From Allobosea sp. LC85 (GTDB taxonomy: Bacteria; Pseudomonadota; Alphaproteobacteria; Rhizobiales; Beijerinckiaceae): DNA of 64,000 nt. The notes under the pieces were generated by a model. That model was given only the letters and a program-made list of their open reading frames with translations, was not told where the DNA came from and did not search any database. Location of the stretch: the NCBI RefSeq assembly GCF_000735605.1, contig NZ_JPKG01000028.1:186001-250000 (forward strand). Reading direction: 5' to 3'. Below, in pieces: positions 53,083-62,031 of this stretch. Position 1 is the stretch's first letter. The number at the start of each line of letters is the position of its first letter. The translations under genes were made by a program, and so were the position numbers.

Positions 53083-54060
53083 TCAAGCTCCCGCCGTGAT
53101 GCGCGGATCGAGCCGGGCATAGAGCAGGTCGACGATGAAATTGACCGCGATGACCAGCAGCGCCGAGACGAAGATGATGCCGAGCAAGGTGTTGAGATCG
53201 CGCTGCACGACCGATTCATAAGCAAGCCGCCCAAGTCCCGGCAGCGAGAACACGCTCTCCACCACGACCGAACCGCCCAGCATCGTGCCCGCCTGCAGGC
53301 CGATCAGCGTCACCATCGGCAGCAGCGCGTTGCGCAGGACGTGCCGCACCACCACCCGCGTCTCATCCATGCCCTTGGCGCGCGCGGTGCGGACGAAATC
53401 GAGATTGAGCACCTCGAGCATCGAGCCGCGCATGATGCGCAGATAGATCGCCATGTAGAACAGGCCGAGCGTCAGGGTCGGCAGGATGAGATGCTGGGCG
53501 ATGTCGAGCGTCCGACGCAGCCCGGTAAGGCTGACCGTGATGTCCTCGAAACCTCCAGCCGGCAGCCATTGCAGGTAGATCGAGAACACGACGATCGCCA
53601 TCAGCCCGAACCAGAAGGTCGGCATGGCGTAGAAGATCAGCCCGAGAGTCGAGATCAGCGTATCCGGCCATCTGTTGACGCCGCGCGCCGCGATCACCCC
53701 AAAGATCAGCCCAAAGAAGAAGGCGAAGGAGAGCGAGGCGCTCATCAGCAGGATCGTCGCCGGCAGCCGCTCGGCAATCACGGTCACGACCGGCTTGCCG
53801 TAGATCGCGGAGAAGCCGAGATCGAGCCTGACCAGCCGCCAGAGATAATTGCCGAGCTGGGCCCAGACCGAGAGATCGAGCCCGTAGAACTCGCGCAGCT
53901 GGCGGGCGGTGGCGGCATCGCCCCCGCCCATTTGCGCCATCATCGCATCGACCGTATCGCCCGGCGCGAATTGCAGCAGCAGGAACACCCCGATCAGGAT
54001 CAGGATCAGGGTCGGGATCGAGGCGGCAAGACGCCGCCCCGCAAGAGCTAGTACGCGCAT
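53083..54060 (-). CDS. Dpp/Opp-type ABC permease, DppB-like
   Basis: A 325-residue membrane protein with DppB signatures: helix 1 (IPTLILILIGVFLLLQFAPG), REFYGLDLSVWAQLGNYLWRL, DFVRTARAKGMDETRVVVRHVLRNALLP and VVVESVFSLPGLGRLAYES. Lies 40 bases after the binding-protein gene. Confidence 0.93.
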   Translation of the reverse strand: MRVLALAGRRLAASIPTLILILIGVFLLLQFAPGDTVDAMMAQMGGGDAATARQLREFYGLDLSVWAQLGNYLWRLVRLDLGFSAIYGKPVVTVIAERLPATILLMSASLSFAFFFGLIFGVIAARGVNRWPDTLISTLGLIFYAMPTFWFGLMAIVVFSIYLQWLPAGGFEDITVSLTGLRRTLDIAQHLILPTLTLGLFYMAIYLRIMRGSMLEVLNLDFVRTARAKGMDETRVVVRHVLRNALLPMVTLIGLQAGTMLGGSVVVESVFSLPGLGRLAYESVVQRDLNTLLGIIFVSALLVIAVNFIVDLLYARLDPRITAGA

Positions 54061-54100
54061 GGGAACTGGCCGGTTTCGACTGCGGAGGTTGGTGGAAGCG

Positions 54101-55705
54101 TCACTCCGCCAGCCAAAGATCGTGCCAGGAACTCGAGCCCCAGCGCGGCGTGTTGGAGTGGTTGCGGGCCTTGGCGTTGATCACCGTCAGGAAAATCTGC
54201 TCGATCGGCGTCCAGATCGGTAGCTCCGTATTGGCGCGCCGCACGAAGTCGCCATAGAGCGCCTTGCGCTTCGCCGGATCCACCTCCGTCGCCGCGTCGT
54301 CGATGATCTTGTCGATCGTCGGATCGGTCCAGTCCCATTGATTGGTCCACGGCGCACCCTTGGGCTGTCCGGAGCGATACCACACCGTCGTCGAGACCGC
54401 AGGATCATTGCGGTACTGGTGCCAGCCGGTAGCCAGGTCGAAGGCGTGGTCGTCATAGACCTGCTTCAGGAAGCCGCCGCCGTCGTTGCGCACGATCTCG
54501 ACCTTGATGCCGACATCGGCCAGCGACTGCTGGATGAAGGTGGCAAAGAGCGTGATGTCCTCGCCCCACGGAGCCGGCAGCAGGCGTACCGAGAAGCGCG
54601 TCCCGCCGGCACCGGCCTTGAATCCGGCTTCGTCGAGCAGCTTCGCGGCACGTGCCTTGTCGAAGGGATATTGCGGGCCGTTATCGGCCGGGTAGAAATC
54701 GGTCGAGACGGAGGGTACCGGGCCTGTACCGAGCTTGGCGAAATCGCCGAGGAAATTCTCGATGAAGAACGGGATGTCGAGCGCATGCGCGATGGCGCGC
54801 CTGACCCGGATATCCGCGAGTTCCTTGCGGCGGAAATTGAACTCGATCGTGTTCGTGCGGGCGTTGCCCTCGTTGCCCTTGGTCGAAACGATGAAGCGCG
54901 GATCCTTGCCGAGACGGGCGGAATCCGAGATCGTCAGGCCCGAGAACGGGCTGTAGTGGATCTGCCCCGCTTCCATCTGGGCGGCGGCGGCAGCGCGATC
55001 GGTAACCACGCGCCAGACGATCCGGTCGAGATAGGGAGCGTTGGCGCGCCAGTAGTTCGGGTTGCGGTCGGCAATGACGTGCTGGCCCCGCTCATATTGC
55101 GCGAACTTGAACGGCCCCGTGCCGACCGGCGCGAGATTGACCGGGTTCTGGCGGATGTCGCCCTTGCCTTCGTAGAGATGGCGCGGCGAGATGTAGCCGA
55201 GATCGGGCAGCGCGCGCAGCAACAGGTTGAGCGGCATCGGGCGCTCGTAGCGGAACACCGCCGTCAGCGGGTCGGGCGTATCGACCGCGATGAGGAAGAG
55301 CTGCAGCGTGGTGCCGTAGTTGAGAATCTTCTTCCACATCTCCATCGCCGTGAACTGCACGTCGGCGGAGGTGAAGGGCTTGCCGTCATGCCAGGTCACG
55401 CCCGGTCTCAGCTTGAACGTGATCGTCTTGCCGTCGGGCGCAGCCTCCCAGCTCTCGGCGAGCACGCCGACCGGCTGGCCGCTGGCATCGAGATCGACCA
55501 ATTGTTCCTGGATCTTGCCGCCAATGATGTACACGCCGGTCGAGGCCTGCAGGCTCGGGTTCAGCTGGCGCTGCTCGGCACCGTAATGGACGGTGAAGAC
55601 CCCGCCCTTGCGCGGCGTCTCCTGGGCGAAGGACCGCATCGGAAACAGCACATTGGAAGCGATGGCGGCGCTTGTCAGCAGCGCGGCGCGGCGGGTCATG
55701 TCCAT
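54101..55705 (-). CDS. Dpp/Opp-type ABC substrate-binding protein
   Basis: A 534-residue family-5 binding protein: signal peptide (TRRAALLTSAAIASNVLFPM), LRPGVTWHDGKPFTSADVQF, APVGTGPFKFAQYERGQ, RVRRAIAHALDIPFFIENFL. The ATG at 55705 has a near-perfect AGGAGGT ribosome site. Not closely similar to the tandem pair in region 21764-25110. The ligand is unknown; neighbours (FAD amine-oxidase-like protein, M20 amidohydrolase, VOC protein) suggest a modified amino acid, amide or peptide. Confidence 0.92.
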   Translation of the reverse strand: MDMTRRAALLTSAAIASNVLFPMRSFAQETPRKGGVFTVHYGAEQRQLNPSLQASTGVYIIGGKIQEQLVDLDASGQPVGVLAESWEAAPDGKTITFKLRPGVTWHDGKPFTSADVQFTAMEMWKKILNYGTTLQLFLIAVDTPDPLTAVFRYERPMPLNLLLRALPDLGYISPRHLYEGKGDIRQNPVNLAPVGTGPFKFAQYERGQHVIADRNPNYWRANAPYLDRIVWRVVTDRAAAAAQMEAGQIHYSPFSGLTISDSARLGKDPRFIVSTKGNEGNARTNTIEFNFRRKELADIRVRRAIAHALDIPFFIENFLGDFAKLGTGPVPSVSTDFYPADNGPQYPFDKARAAKLLDEAGFKAGAGGTRFSVRLLPAPWGEDITLFATFIQQSLADVGIKVEIVRNDGGGFLKQVYDDHAFDLATGWHQYRNDPAVSTTVWYRSGQPKGAPWTNQWDWTDPTIDKIIDDAATEVDPAKRKALYGDFVRRANTELPIWTPIEQIFLTVINAKARNHSNTPRWGSSSWHDLWLAE

Positions 55706-55798
55706 GGAGACCTCCTGGGTCCGGTGTTCGATAAGGGCAGAGCCGGACTTCACGATGATCCGGCCATCAGGCTGTTCTCAAGGGAGCCAAGGCTCCCG

Positions 55799-56647
55799 TC
55801 ACGGCACGAAGCTGACAATCACGCCATTGGCGGAATCGGCCGGCACGCTGACGGCGCTGCCGTGGCGCACCGCGAGCGAGCCCAGCGCTTTGACAGCGCC
55901 GTCGAGATCGGCACTCGCCAGGACGATCGCGGTTGCCCCGGCAGGCGCCGCACCGATCCGCACCGCATCAGGATAGCGCCGCGCAAAACCGGCCGCATCA
56001 TAGAACAGGAAATCGGCCCGCTTGCCGCCCGACGGCACCAGCCAGCCGTCATCCTGCGCGCGCGCAGGCTCGTCGATCAACCGGCTGAGATGCCCGGCGG
56101 ACGCCTTCGGATCAGCAGCGAGGACCTCGACCCGGACGATGCGGCTCGCGCCGTTGGCATGTTTCTGGAGCTCAGGGAGCCAGACCGTCTCGCGTGTCAA
56201 GTGCTGGCAGGCAAAGATGCGCAGGCCACCGGGGCTCTCGGTCAGCGGCCAGCGGAAGACATTGAACTTTGCTTCGCCCGTCCCGCCATTCGGCAGATCC
56301 ACCGGGCGGCCGAAATGCACGGGACCCAGGGCTTCGAGGCCACCGCTCTTGAGTTCAGCCGCGCCGGCAGCGGCGTCGTCCGTCGTGAAAGCAGCGCGCT
56401 CAAGACCTTCCCGGTTCTTCAGATAGTCGCGGGTCGGCTTGTTCTGATCCGTCTCGGTCAGCACACCAAGCAGCTCGAGATAATCCTCTCCGAATATGAT
56501 CGTGTAGTTTCCGGTCCCCAGGATCGGCGAATGGGTGCCACGCGGCGAGACGGTGAAGCCGAGGCGCTCCCATTGCCGGGCAGAAGCGTCGAGATCGCTG
56601 ACGGTCACGACGACATGATCGAGACCGAGAATGTGCTTGAGCGACAT
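55799..56647 (-). CDS. VOC-superfamily (glyoxalase-like) protein
   Basis: A 282-residue protein of the glyoxalase-like VOC family. It begins GLDHVVVTVSDLDASARQWERLGFTVSPRG with the metal-ligand His early, continues GTGNYTIIFGEDYLELLGVL (Glu ligand), and has a second related half from about residue 145 (RIVRVEVLAADP). ATG 56647 with AAAGGGGGC upstream; the open frame further upstream is not family sequence. VOC proteins act as dioxygenases, isomerases or lyases; the reaction here is not visible. It precedes the binding-protein gene by 93 bases and may start the operon. Confidence 0.83.
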   Translation of the reverse strand: MSLKHILGLDHVVVTVSDLDASARQWERLGFTVSPRGTHSPILGTGNYTIIFGEDYLELLGVLTETDQNKPTRDYLKNREGLERAAFTTDDAAAGAAELKSGGLEALGPVHFGRPVDLPNGGTGEAKFNVFRWPLTESPGGLRIFACQHLTRETVWLPELQKHANGASRIVRVEVLAADPKASAGHLSRLIDEPARAQDDGWLVPSGGKRADFLFYDAAGFARRYPDAVRIGAAPAGATAIVLASADLDGAVKALGSLAVRHGSAVSVPADSANGVIVSFVP

Positions 56648-56972
56648 GACGCCCCCTTTGACCAAGAACCCAACGGAAGCGGAGTTCATCCGAATGAACA
56701 GAGGGGCGCAACCACTTCGAGGTGACGATTCCAGCAGCCCCCGCTGCGCGGCACACATAGCGTCCGGAGAATAGTGTTTTCAACAACCCGAGAGAGAAAG
56801 CCTAAATTTGGTAGATTTTGTTCGTCGTCAGCAAGAAAAATAGAAAACTGTTCTCCACCAGGTAAATCGCTGGAACCAACCTACTTGCGAGCGGGCGGTC
56901 CTGGCGGCAAGTATGCGCAAAGCTCCTGCCAAACGCGCTTTGACCACCCCGCCTTGCGAAAGACCGCCACCG
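56648..56972. other. 325-bp divergent promoter region with an AT-rich core
   Basis: The spacer between the VOC gene and the FAD oxidoreductase gene has an AT-rich core at about 56765-56860, unlike the GC-rich surroundings. Within it GAGAATAGTGTTTTC (56767-56781) and GAAAACTGTTCTC (56843-56855) are imperfect inverted copies of each other, a possible shared operator. No gene is apparent. Confidence 0.5.
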
Positions 56973-58301
56973 ATGACCGCTTCGCCCTCCGTCGCCTGGC
57001 CGCCCTCTCTCTGGGCCGCCACTGCCCAGCCCGGCCCTGTGCTCGGTGCGCTCGACGGGGATGTTCAAACCGATGTCGTGGTGATCGGTGCCGGCTTCAC
57101 CGGCCTCTCGACTGCGATCCATCTGCGCGAGAGCGGCGTCGACGTCACGATCGTGGAAGCGGCTGAGCCCGGCTGGGGCGCCTCGGGGCGCAACAATGGC
57201 CAAGTCATCCCGACGCTCGCCGGCCACGATCCCTCGGCGATGGTGAAACGCCATGGCGAAGCCGGCGAACGCTTCAACGCGGTGCTGCGCGACAGTGCCC
57301 AGTACCTGTTCGACCTCGTGCGGAAATACGGCATACCAGCAGAGGCGGAACAGGCCGGCTGGATCCAGCCCGTCCATTCGCCCGGCCGTTTCAAGCTCGC
57401 CGAGAAGCGTGTGCGCGAATGGTCGGCGATCGGGGCGCCGGTCGAACTGCTCGATCGGGCCGCTGCGGCGGTGATGCTCGGCTCGGATGCCTGGTTCGGC
57501 GGCTTCTGGAACCGCACCGGCGGTCATATCAATCCGCTCGCGCTGACCCGCGGACTGGCCGAGGTCGCGCTGAAGCTCGGCACGACCATCTATGCGCGTT
57601 CGCCAGCCACGTCGATGAGCCATGCAAATGGCCGCTGGACCGTGAAGACCGCGCGCGGCACGGTCACCGCTCGCGCGCTTGTGCTGGCGACCAATGCCTA
57701 TACCGGTGAGTTCGAACGCGATCTCGCCCCCGAGATCGCCAACGAGGTCATCCCGGTCCTGTCCTGGCAGATGGCGACAAAGCCGGTCAGCGACAACATC
57801 GCCAAGACCGTCATCCCGGGCCGCCAGGCGATGTCGGACACGCATCGCGAGCTCTATTTCGCCCGCTGGGACGCCCGCAACCGTCTTGTCACCGGCGGCG
57901 CGGCCGTGCTGCCGGGCGATGGCGGTGTCAATCTGCGGCCGCAGATCGCAGCGCGGCTGAAAAGACTCTGGCCGCAGCTGGGCGATGTCGAATTCGACTA
58001 TGTCTGGTCGGGCTATGTCGGCATGACGCCCGACAATCTGCTCCAGCCGCAGGTGCCGGGCTATCCGCGCATCCACCGTCTCGGACCGGACGGCTTTGCC
58101 TGGGTCGGCTGCAATGGCCGGGCCGTGGCTCTGTCCATCTCGCTCGGTCGCGAGCTTGCGAGGGCGACGCAAGGCACGGCGATCGAGACGCTCGGTCTGC
58201 CCTTGTCCGAGCCAAGGCCCCAGCCGTTCCGAGCGATCGTGCGCCGGATCGCGCCGCTGGCACTGCCCCTCTATCGGCGGCTGGATGCGGCCGAGGTCTG
58301 A
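56973..58301 (+). CDS. FAD-dependent oxidoreductase of the DAO (glycine/D-amino acid oxidase) family
   Basis: A 442-residue flavoprotein: dinucleotide-binding motif VVVIGAGFTGLSTAIHLRESG, then AEPGWGASGRNNGQVIPTL (the GASGRNxG motif of the DAO/PuuB type), ARALVLATNAYTGEF and C-terminal WVGCNGRAVALSISLGRELA. Members oxidise secondary or primary amines such as sarcosine, gamma-glutamyl-putrescine or D-amino acids. Start at ATG 56973, which removes a proline-rich upstream extension. Divergent from the transporter genes, and probably working on the imported compound; the substrate is not determined. Confidence 0.88.
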   Translation: MTASPSVAWPPSLWAATAQPGPVLGALDGDVQTDVVVIGAGFTGLSTAIHLRESGVDVTIVEAAEPGWGASGRNNGQVIPTLAGHDPSAMVKRHGEAGERFNAVLRDSAQYLFDLVRKYGIPAEAEQAGWIQPVHSPGRFKLAEKRVREWSAIGAPVELLDRAAAAVMLGSDAWFGGFWNRTGGHINPLALTRGLAEVALKLGTTIYARSPATSMSHANGRWTVKTARGTVTARALVLATNAYTGEFERDLAPEIANEVIPVLSWQMATKPVSDNIAKTVIPGRQAMSDTHRELYFARWDARNRLVTGGAAVLPGDGGVNLRPQIAARLKRLWPQLGDVEFDYVWSGYVGMTPDNLLQPQVPGYPRIHRLGPDGFAWVGCNGRAVALSISLGRELARATQGTAIETLGLPLSEPRPQPFRAIVRRIAPLALPLYRRLDAAEV

Positions 58302-58375
58302 GCACTCCTCGCACAGTGGTGGCACGGCAGCGCCCGCACCGATCGATCCGGAGCTCCGGTGCCATTTCGAACATC

Positions 58376-58401
58376 ATCGCCCGGACGTTTGTCCGGGCGA
58401 T
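58376..58401. terminator. Stem between convergent genes, probable bidirectional terminator
   Basis: ATCGCCCGGAC and GTCCGGGCGAT form a perfect 11-bp stem with a GTTT loop. It lies midway in the 138-bp gap between two convergent genes. A clear T-run is missing on either side. Confidence 0.6.
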
Positions 58402-58439
58402 CCTTGCATAGCCAGAATCGCTCGTGGCCCGATGCCCGC

Positions 58440-59870
58440 TCAGTGAGCCGCCATGTCGAGCGGCGGTTCGATATCGTCGCTGATCGGGTTCTGGAACGGG
58501 TTCTCGGCGCGGAACGCGGCGAAGTCAGCCTTGGCCGCCTTGAGCAGCGCCGGCTGGGACAGGACATCGACCGCGACGCCGGCCATGGCCTTGGCCGCAA
58601 GCGAGAGCCCCTTATGCGCCGCCGGCGCGAGGCCCTGGGCAACCAGCTGCCAGGAATGTCCGGGCGTGCCCACAGCATAGCAGGCGACGCGGCATTGCAC
58701 GGTTGGAACGACCCAGCTCACCGTTCCAACATCGGTGGACCCCACGGAAAGGGCGGCGACATAGTCCAGCGGATAGATGTCGTCGCTGAGCGATTCACCC
58801 TCCAGCACCGGCAGACCGAAGCGGCCATAGGAGGCGCGGATATCCTCCTTCGAGAAGGTCTTCTGGAACTCTGCCGCGAAGGCGCGATCAGCGGCATCGA
58901 AACCAGGCCCGCCGAGTCGGATGAGGTTGGCGTGCATGGCCTCCTCGAGCGGACGGTTGCCGACGAGATTGGCATCGCCCGACAATTGCTGCGCAACGAC
59001 GGTGGTCTCCGTCATCAGGGCCGCGCCATCGGCGATGGCCTTTACCCGGCGCACCAGGTCCCACATCTCGCTGAGCGTCCGGGCGCGGATCAAATGACGC
59101 ACAGTCGCCTGCGCCTGCACGACATTCGGCGCAATGCCGCCGGCGTCGATGATCGCGTAATGGACGCGCGCATCGCTCGGCATGTGCTCGCGCATGTAGT
59201 TGACGCCGATATTCATCAACTCGACCGCATCGAGCGCGCTGCGACCGAGATGCGGCGAGGCAGCGGCATGGGAGGCACGCCCCCGGAAGGTAAACTCGAC
59301 CTCGACACAGGCAAGCGAGATCGGCTTGCTGACACCGGTGAATGAGGCCGGATGCCAGCAGATGGCGACATCGACATCGTCAAACAGCCCGGCGCGCACC
59401 ATGAAGCCCTTGGACGAGCCGCCCTCCTCGGCTGGGCAGCCGTAATAGCGCACACGTCCCTTGATGCCGTTCGCAGCAAGCCAGTCCTTGACAGCGGTCG
59501 CAGCAAGCAGCGAGGCCGAGCCGAGCATGTTGTGGCCGCAGCCATGGCCATTGCCCCCCGACACGAGCGGGCGCTGCTCGGCGACGCCGGCCTCCTGGCT
59601 CAAGCCGGGCAGCGCGTCATATTCGCCGAGGATCGCAATGACGGGACCGCCCTCGCCCGACTCGCCGATCAGCGCCGTCGGAAGGCCGGCGACGCCCTTC
59701 TCGATGCGGAAGCCCTCCTTCTCCAGCATCGCGGCGTGTTCGGCGGCCGATCGCTCCTCCTGATAGTTCAGCTCGGGCATGGCCCAGACGCGGTCGCTAA
59801 GCTCGAAAAAAGCCGGGCTCTTGGCATCCGCCAACCGCCAGATCTCGGCAGTGTTCTGTTGATCGGTCAT
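58440..59870 (-). CDS. M20-family amidohydrolase, AbgB-like
   Basis: A 476-residue M20D peptidase of the AbgB branch (p-aminobenzoyl-glutamate hydrolase subunit B-like): WAMPELNYQEERSAAEHAAML, GPVIAILGEYDALPGLSQEAG, the metal segment GGNGHGCGHNMLG, YYGCPAEEGGSSKGFMVRAG and HAAASPHLGRSALDAV. It hydrolyses amide bonds of N-acyl or aryl-amino acids in the cytoplasm. ATG 59870 with GGAG six bases upstream is better than the extended open frame. Belongs functionally with the adjacent peptide-type importer, or stands alone. Confidence 0.9.
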   Translation of the reverse strand: MTDQQNTAEIWRLADAKSPAFFELSDRVWAMPELNYQEERSAAEHAAMLEKEGFRIEKGVAGLPTALIGESGEGGPVIAILGEYDALPGLSQEAGVAEQRPLVSGGNGHGCGHNMLGSASLLAATAVKDWLAANGIKGRVRYYGCPAEEGGSSKGFMVRAGLFDDVDVAICWHPASFTGVSKPISLACVEVEFTFRGRASHAAASPHLGRSALDAVELMNIGVNYMREHMPSDARVHYAIIDAGGIAPNVVQAQATVRHLIRARTLSEMWDLVRRVKAIADGAALMTETTVVAQQLSGDANLVGNRPLEEAMHANLIRLGGPGFDAADRAFAAEFQKTFSKEDIRASYGRFGLPVLEGESLSDDIYPLDYVAALSVGSTDVGTVSWVVPTVQCRVACYAVGTPGHSWQLVAQGLAPAAHKGLSLAAKAMAGVAVDVLSQPALLKAAKADFAAFRAENPFQNPISDDIEPPLDMAAH

Positions 59871-60172
59871 ATCCTGCTCCTGGCTCTTTCCTGCCCATGC
59901 CGCCGCGCGGCCGATCATCCGGATCGGTCTCGGCGCAAACGTGCGTCTCGCTGTTGCGACCAAACGCCGAGCGCGGCCAACCGGCAAGAAGCATGTGCAC
60001 GATCGCGTCATGCGGCCAGCGCAGGATTCTATCCGGGCAAGAACTTGCCCAAGCCGCGAGGCGTCAAGGGAGCACTGCGAGCACCCTCGTCGATGGGCTT
60101 TCAGCCACGTGGGGACGTGCCGAGGGAAGCGTCCGCCATCTCCCACAGAACACGGGATCGGACGACCGATCT
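59871..60172. other. 302-bp spacer upstream of the AbgB-like gene
   Basis: No gene is convincing. It should hold the end of the iron-type ABC operon and the promoter of the amidohydrolase gene. The only structure seen is GGGCAAG-AA-CTTGCCC (60035-60050), a perfect 7-bp inverted repeat that could be an operator. Confidence 0.5.
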
Positions 60173-60952
60173 CTATGCGGCGTGGCGCGTGGACCCCTCG
60201 ACGACGACATAGGGCTCGCCGCTCGACAGGCCTTCGACACGCGCCCTGACGCCATAGACCTCGTCCAGCAGCGACGGCGTCACGATCTCGCGCGGCGCGC
60301 CGAGCGCGACCAGGCGCGTCTTGGCCAGGACGAGGACCCTGTCGGCAACGCGCAACGCCTGATTGAGGTCGTGGATCGAGATCAGGACGCAGATGCCTCG
60401 GTCGCGCGCCAGTCGACGCACGAGCGACAGCACCTCGAACTGGCGATGCAGATCGAGCGCACTCGTCGGCTCGTCGAGCAGGAGGATGTCCGGTTCGCGC
60501 GCCAGCGTCTGGGCAATCGAAACCAGCTGACGCTGGCCGCCGCTGAGCTCCCCAAGCCCCCTGAAGGCGAGGTCCTCGATCTCGAGATCGCGCAGCACAC
60601 GATCGATCCGCTTGAGCTCGTCATCGCTGACCGACCATGTCCCGCCCTGCTTGAAGGCCAGCAGGATCGACTCATAGACCGTGAGCACTGCGTTCACCGC
60701 CGTATCCTGCGGCAGGTAGCAGGACAAAGGCGCGCGACGCCCGGGCACGGAACTGTCGCCGGAAATGCTGACTTCGCCCGGACCCGGCACAAGGCCGGCA
60801 ATCCGCCGGAACAGGCTCGACTTGCCGGCTGCGTTCGGGCCGATCACGGCAATGACCTCGCCTCCGCTGAGCAGCGGCGTGGTCACCTCGCTCAGCACGA
60901 CCTTGCGGCCGTAGCGGACGCCGACATCGCGAAGCTGCAAGCCAACTACCAT
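60173..60952 (-). CDS. Iron/siderophore ABC transporter ATP-binding protein (FepC-like)
   Basis: A 259-residue ATPase: Walker A GPNAAGKSS, Q-loop YLPQDTAVN, signature LSGGQRQLVSIAQTL, Walker [15 protein letters not shown]-loop ISIHDLNQAL. It follows the FepC/FhuC pattern and overlaps the end of the FecCD permease gene by seven bases. Energises uptake of an iron chelate or another metal complex. Confidence 0.92.
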   Translation of the reverse strand: MVVGLQLRDVGVRYGRKVVLSEVTTPLLSGGEVIAVIGPNAAGKSSLFRRIAGLVPGPGEVSISGDSSVPGRRAPLSCYLPQDTAVNAVLTVYESILLAFKQGGTWSVSDDELKRIDRVLRDLEIEDLAFRGLGELSGGQRQLVSIAQTLAREPDILLLDEPTSALDLHRQFEVLSLVRRLARDRGICVLISIHDLNQALRVADRVLVLAKTRLVALGAPREIVTPSLLDEVYGVRARVEGLSSGEPYVVVEGSTRHAA

Positions 60953-62031
60953 GACCGCTTCCGATTGGTCAGGATCAAGCTGAAGAAGAACGGCACGCCG
61001 ATGAGCGCCGTTACGATGCTGATCGGGAAGATGAGGCCAGGTATCAGCGACTTGCTGACGACCGAGGATGCCGAGAGGATCGCGGCACCGGCAAGCGCAG
61101 ACGCCGGCAGGAAGAAGCGCTGATCCTCGCCGATCACCATGCGGGCGATATGCGGACCGACGAGGCCGATGAAGCCGATCGTGCCGACGAAGGACACGGG
61201 CACAGCCGCCAGCAGGCTGACCAGCAGCATGATCTCCAGCCGCAGCCGCCTGACATCGATGCCGAAGCTCGCCGCCTTCTCGTCACCGAGGCGGAGCGTG
61301 GTGAGGGCCCAGGCGCGGCGCATGAACAGGGGCACGCACAGGACAACCACCGCACTGGTGATCGCAAGCTTGTGCCAACTTGCTTTGGTCAGGCTCCCCA
61401 TCATCCAGAAGACGACAGCGCCGAGCGCCTGCTCGGAAGCGAAGAATTGCAGCAATGCGAGCAGGGCATTGAAGGTGAAGACCAGGGCGATGCCGAGCAG
61501 GATCACCGTCTCGGTCGTCACACCGCGGGACTGGCTGAGCACATGGATCAGCATGGCCGCCCCCATCGCGGCAATGAAGGCGTTCAGCGGCACGATATAA
61601 TCGACAGCGAACGGCAGGATGGCGACGCCGAACACGAGTGCGAGTGCCGCGCCAAAGCTGGCGGCAGCCGATATCCCAAGGGTAAACGGGCTAGCGAGCG
61701 GATTGTTGAGGATCGTCTGCATCTGGGCACCCGCCATGGCAAGCGACGCTCCCGTCACAACCGCCATCAGGGCCACCGGCAATCGGATATCCCAGATCAC
61801 GACGCGCACGGCCACCGGAACGCTGTCCGGCATCACCAATGCACGCACGACATCCGAAGCCGCATAGCGGGCCGGACCGATCATCAGATCGGCGATGAAG
61901 CTCAGCAGCAGCAGCAGGAAAAGTCCGGCGAGGATCATGCGCCGGCGCGCGTTCAGGGCGCGGTAGCTCGACCGCGCCCCATTCTCGCGCACCGCCTCGG
62001 CGGCAGCGCCGGTCATGCCGATCTCACTCAC
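60946..62031 (-). CDS. Iron/siderophore ABC transporter permease (FecCD family)
   Basis: A 361-residue membrane protein with about ten helices; FecCD marks are WDIRLPVALMAVVTGASLAMAGAQ, MQTILNNPLASPFTLGISAAASFG, GTIGFIGLVGPHIARMVIGED. An extra 30 residues of cytoplasmic N-terminus (MTGAAAEAVRENG) are of no known role. Only one permease gene is present, so it should act as a homodimer. Overlaps the binding-protein stop by four bases. Confidence 0.92.
   Translation of the reverse strand: MSEIGMTGAAAEAVRENGARSSYRALNARRRMILAGLFLLLLLSFIADLMIGPARYAASDVVRALVMPDSVPVAVRVVIWDIRLPVALMAVVTGASLAMAGAQMQTILNNPLASPFTLGISAAASFGAALALVFGVAILPFAVDYIVPLNAFIAAMGAAMLIHVLSQSRGVTTETVILLGIALVFTFNALLALLQFFASEQALGAVVFWMMGSLTKASWHKLAITSAVVVLCVPLFMRRAWALTTLRLGDEKAASFGIDVRRLRLEIMLLVSLLAAVPVSFVGTIGFIGLVGPHIARMVIGEDQRFFLPASALAGAAILSASSVVSKSLIPGLIFPISIVTALIGVPFFFSLILTNRKRSW

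Noticed and set aside
54338..56725. 795-codon plus-strand frame opposite the binding-protein and VOC genes
   Set aside because: It is antisense to two well-supported genes, is rich in Arg/Asp/Gly/His with no domain, and results from third-codon GC bias on the opposite strand.
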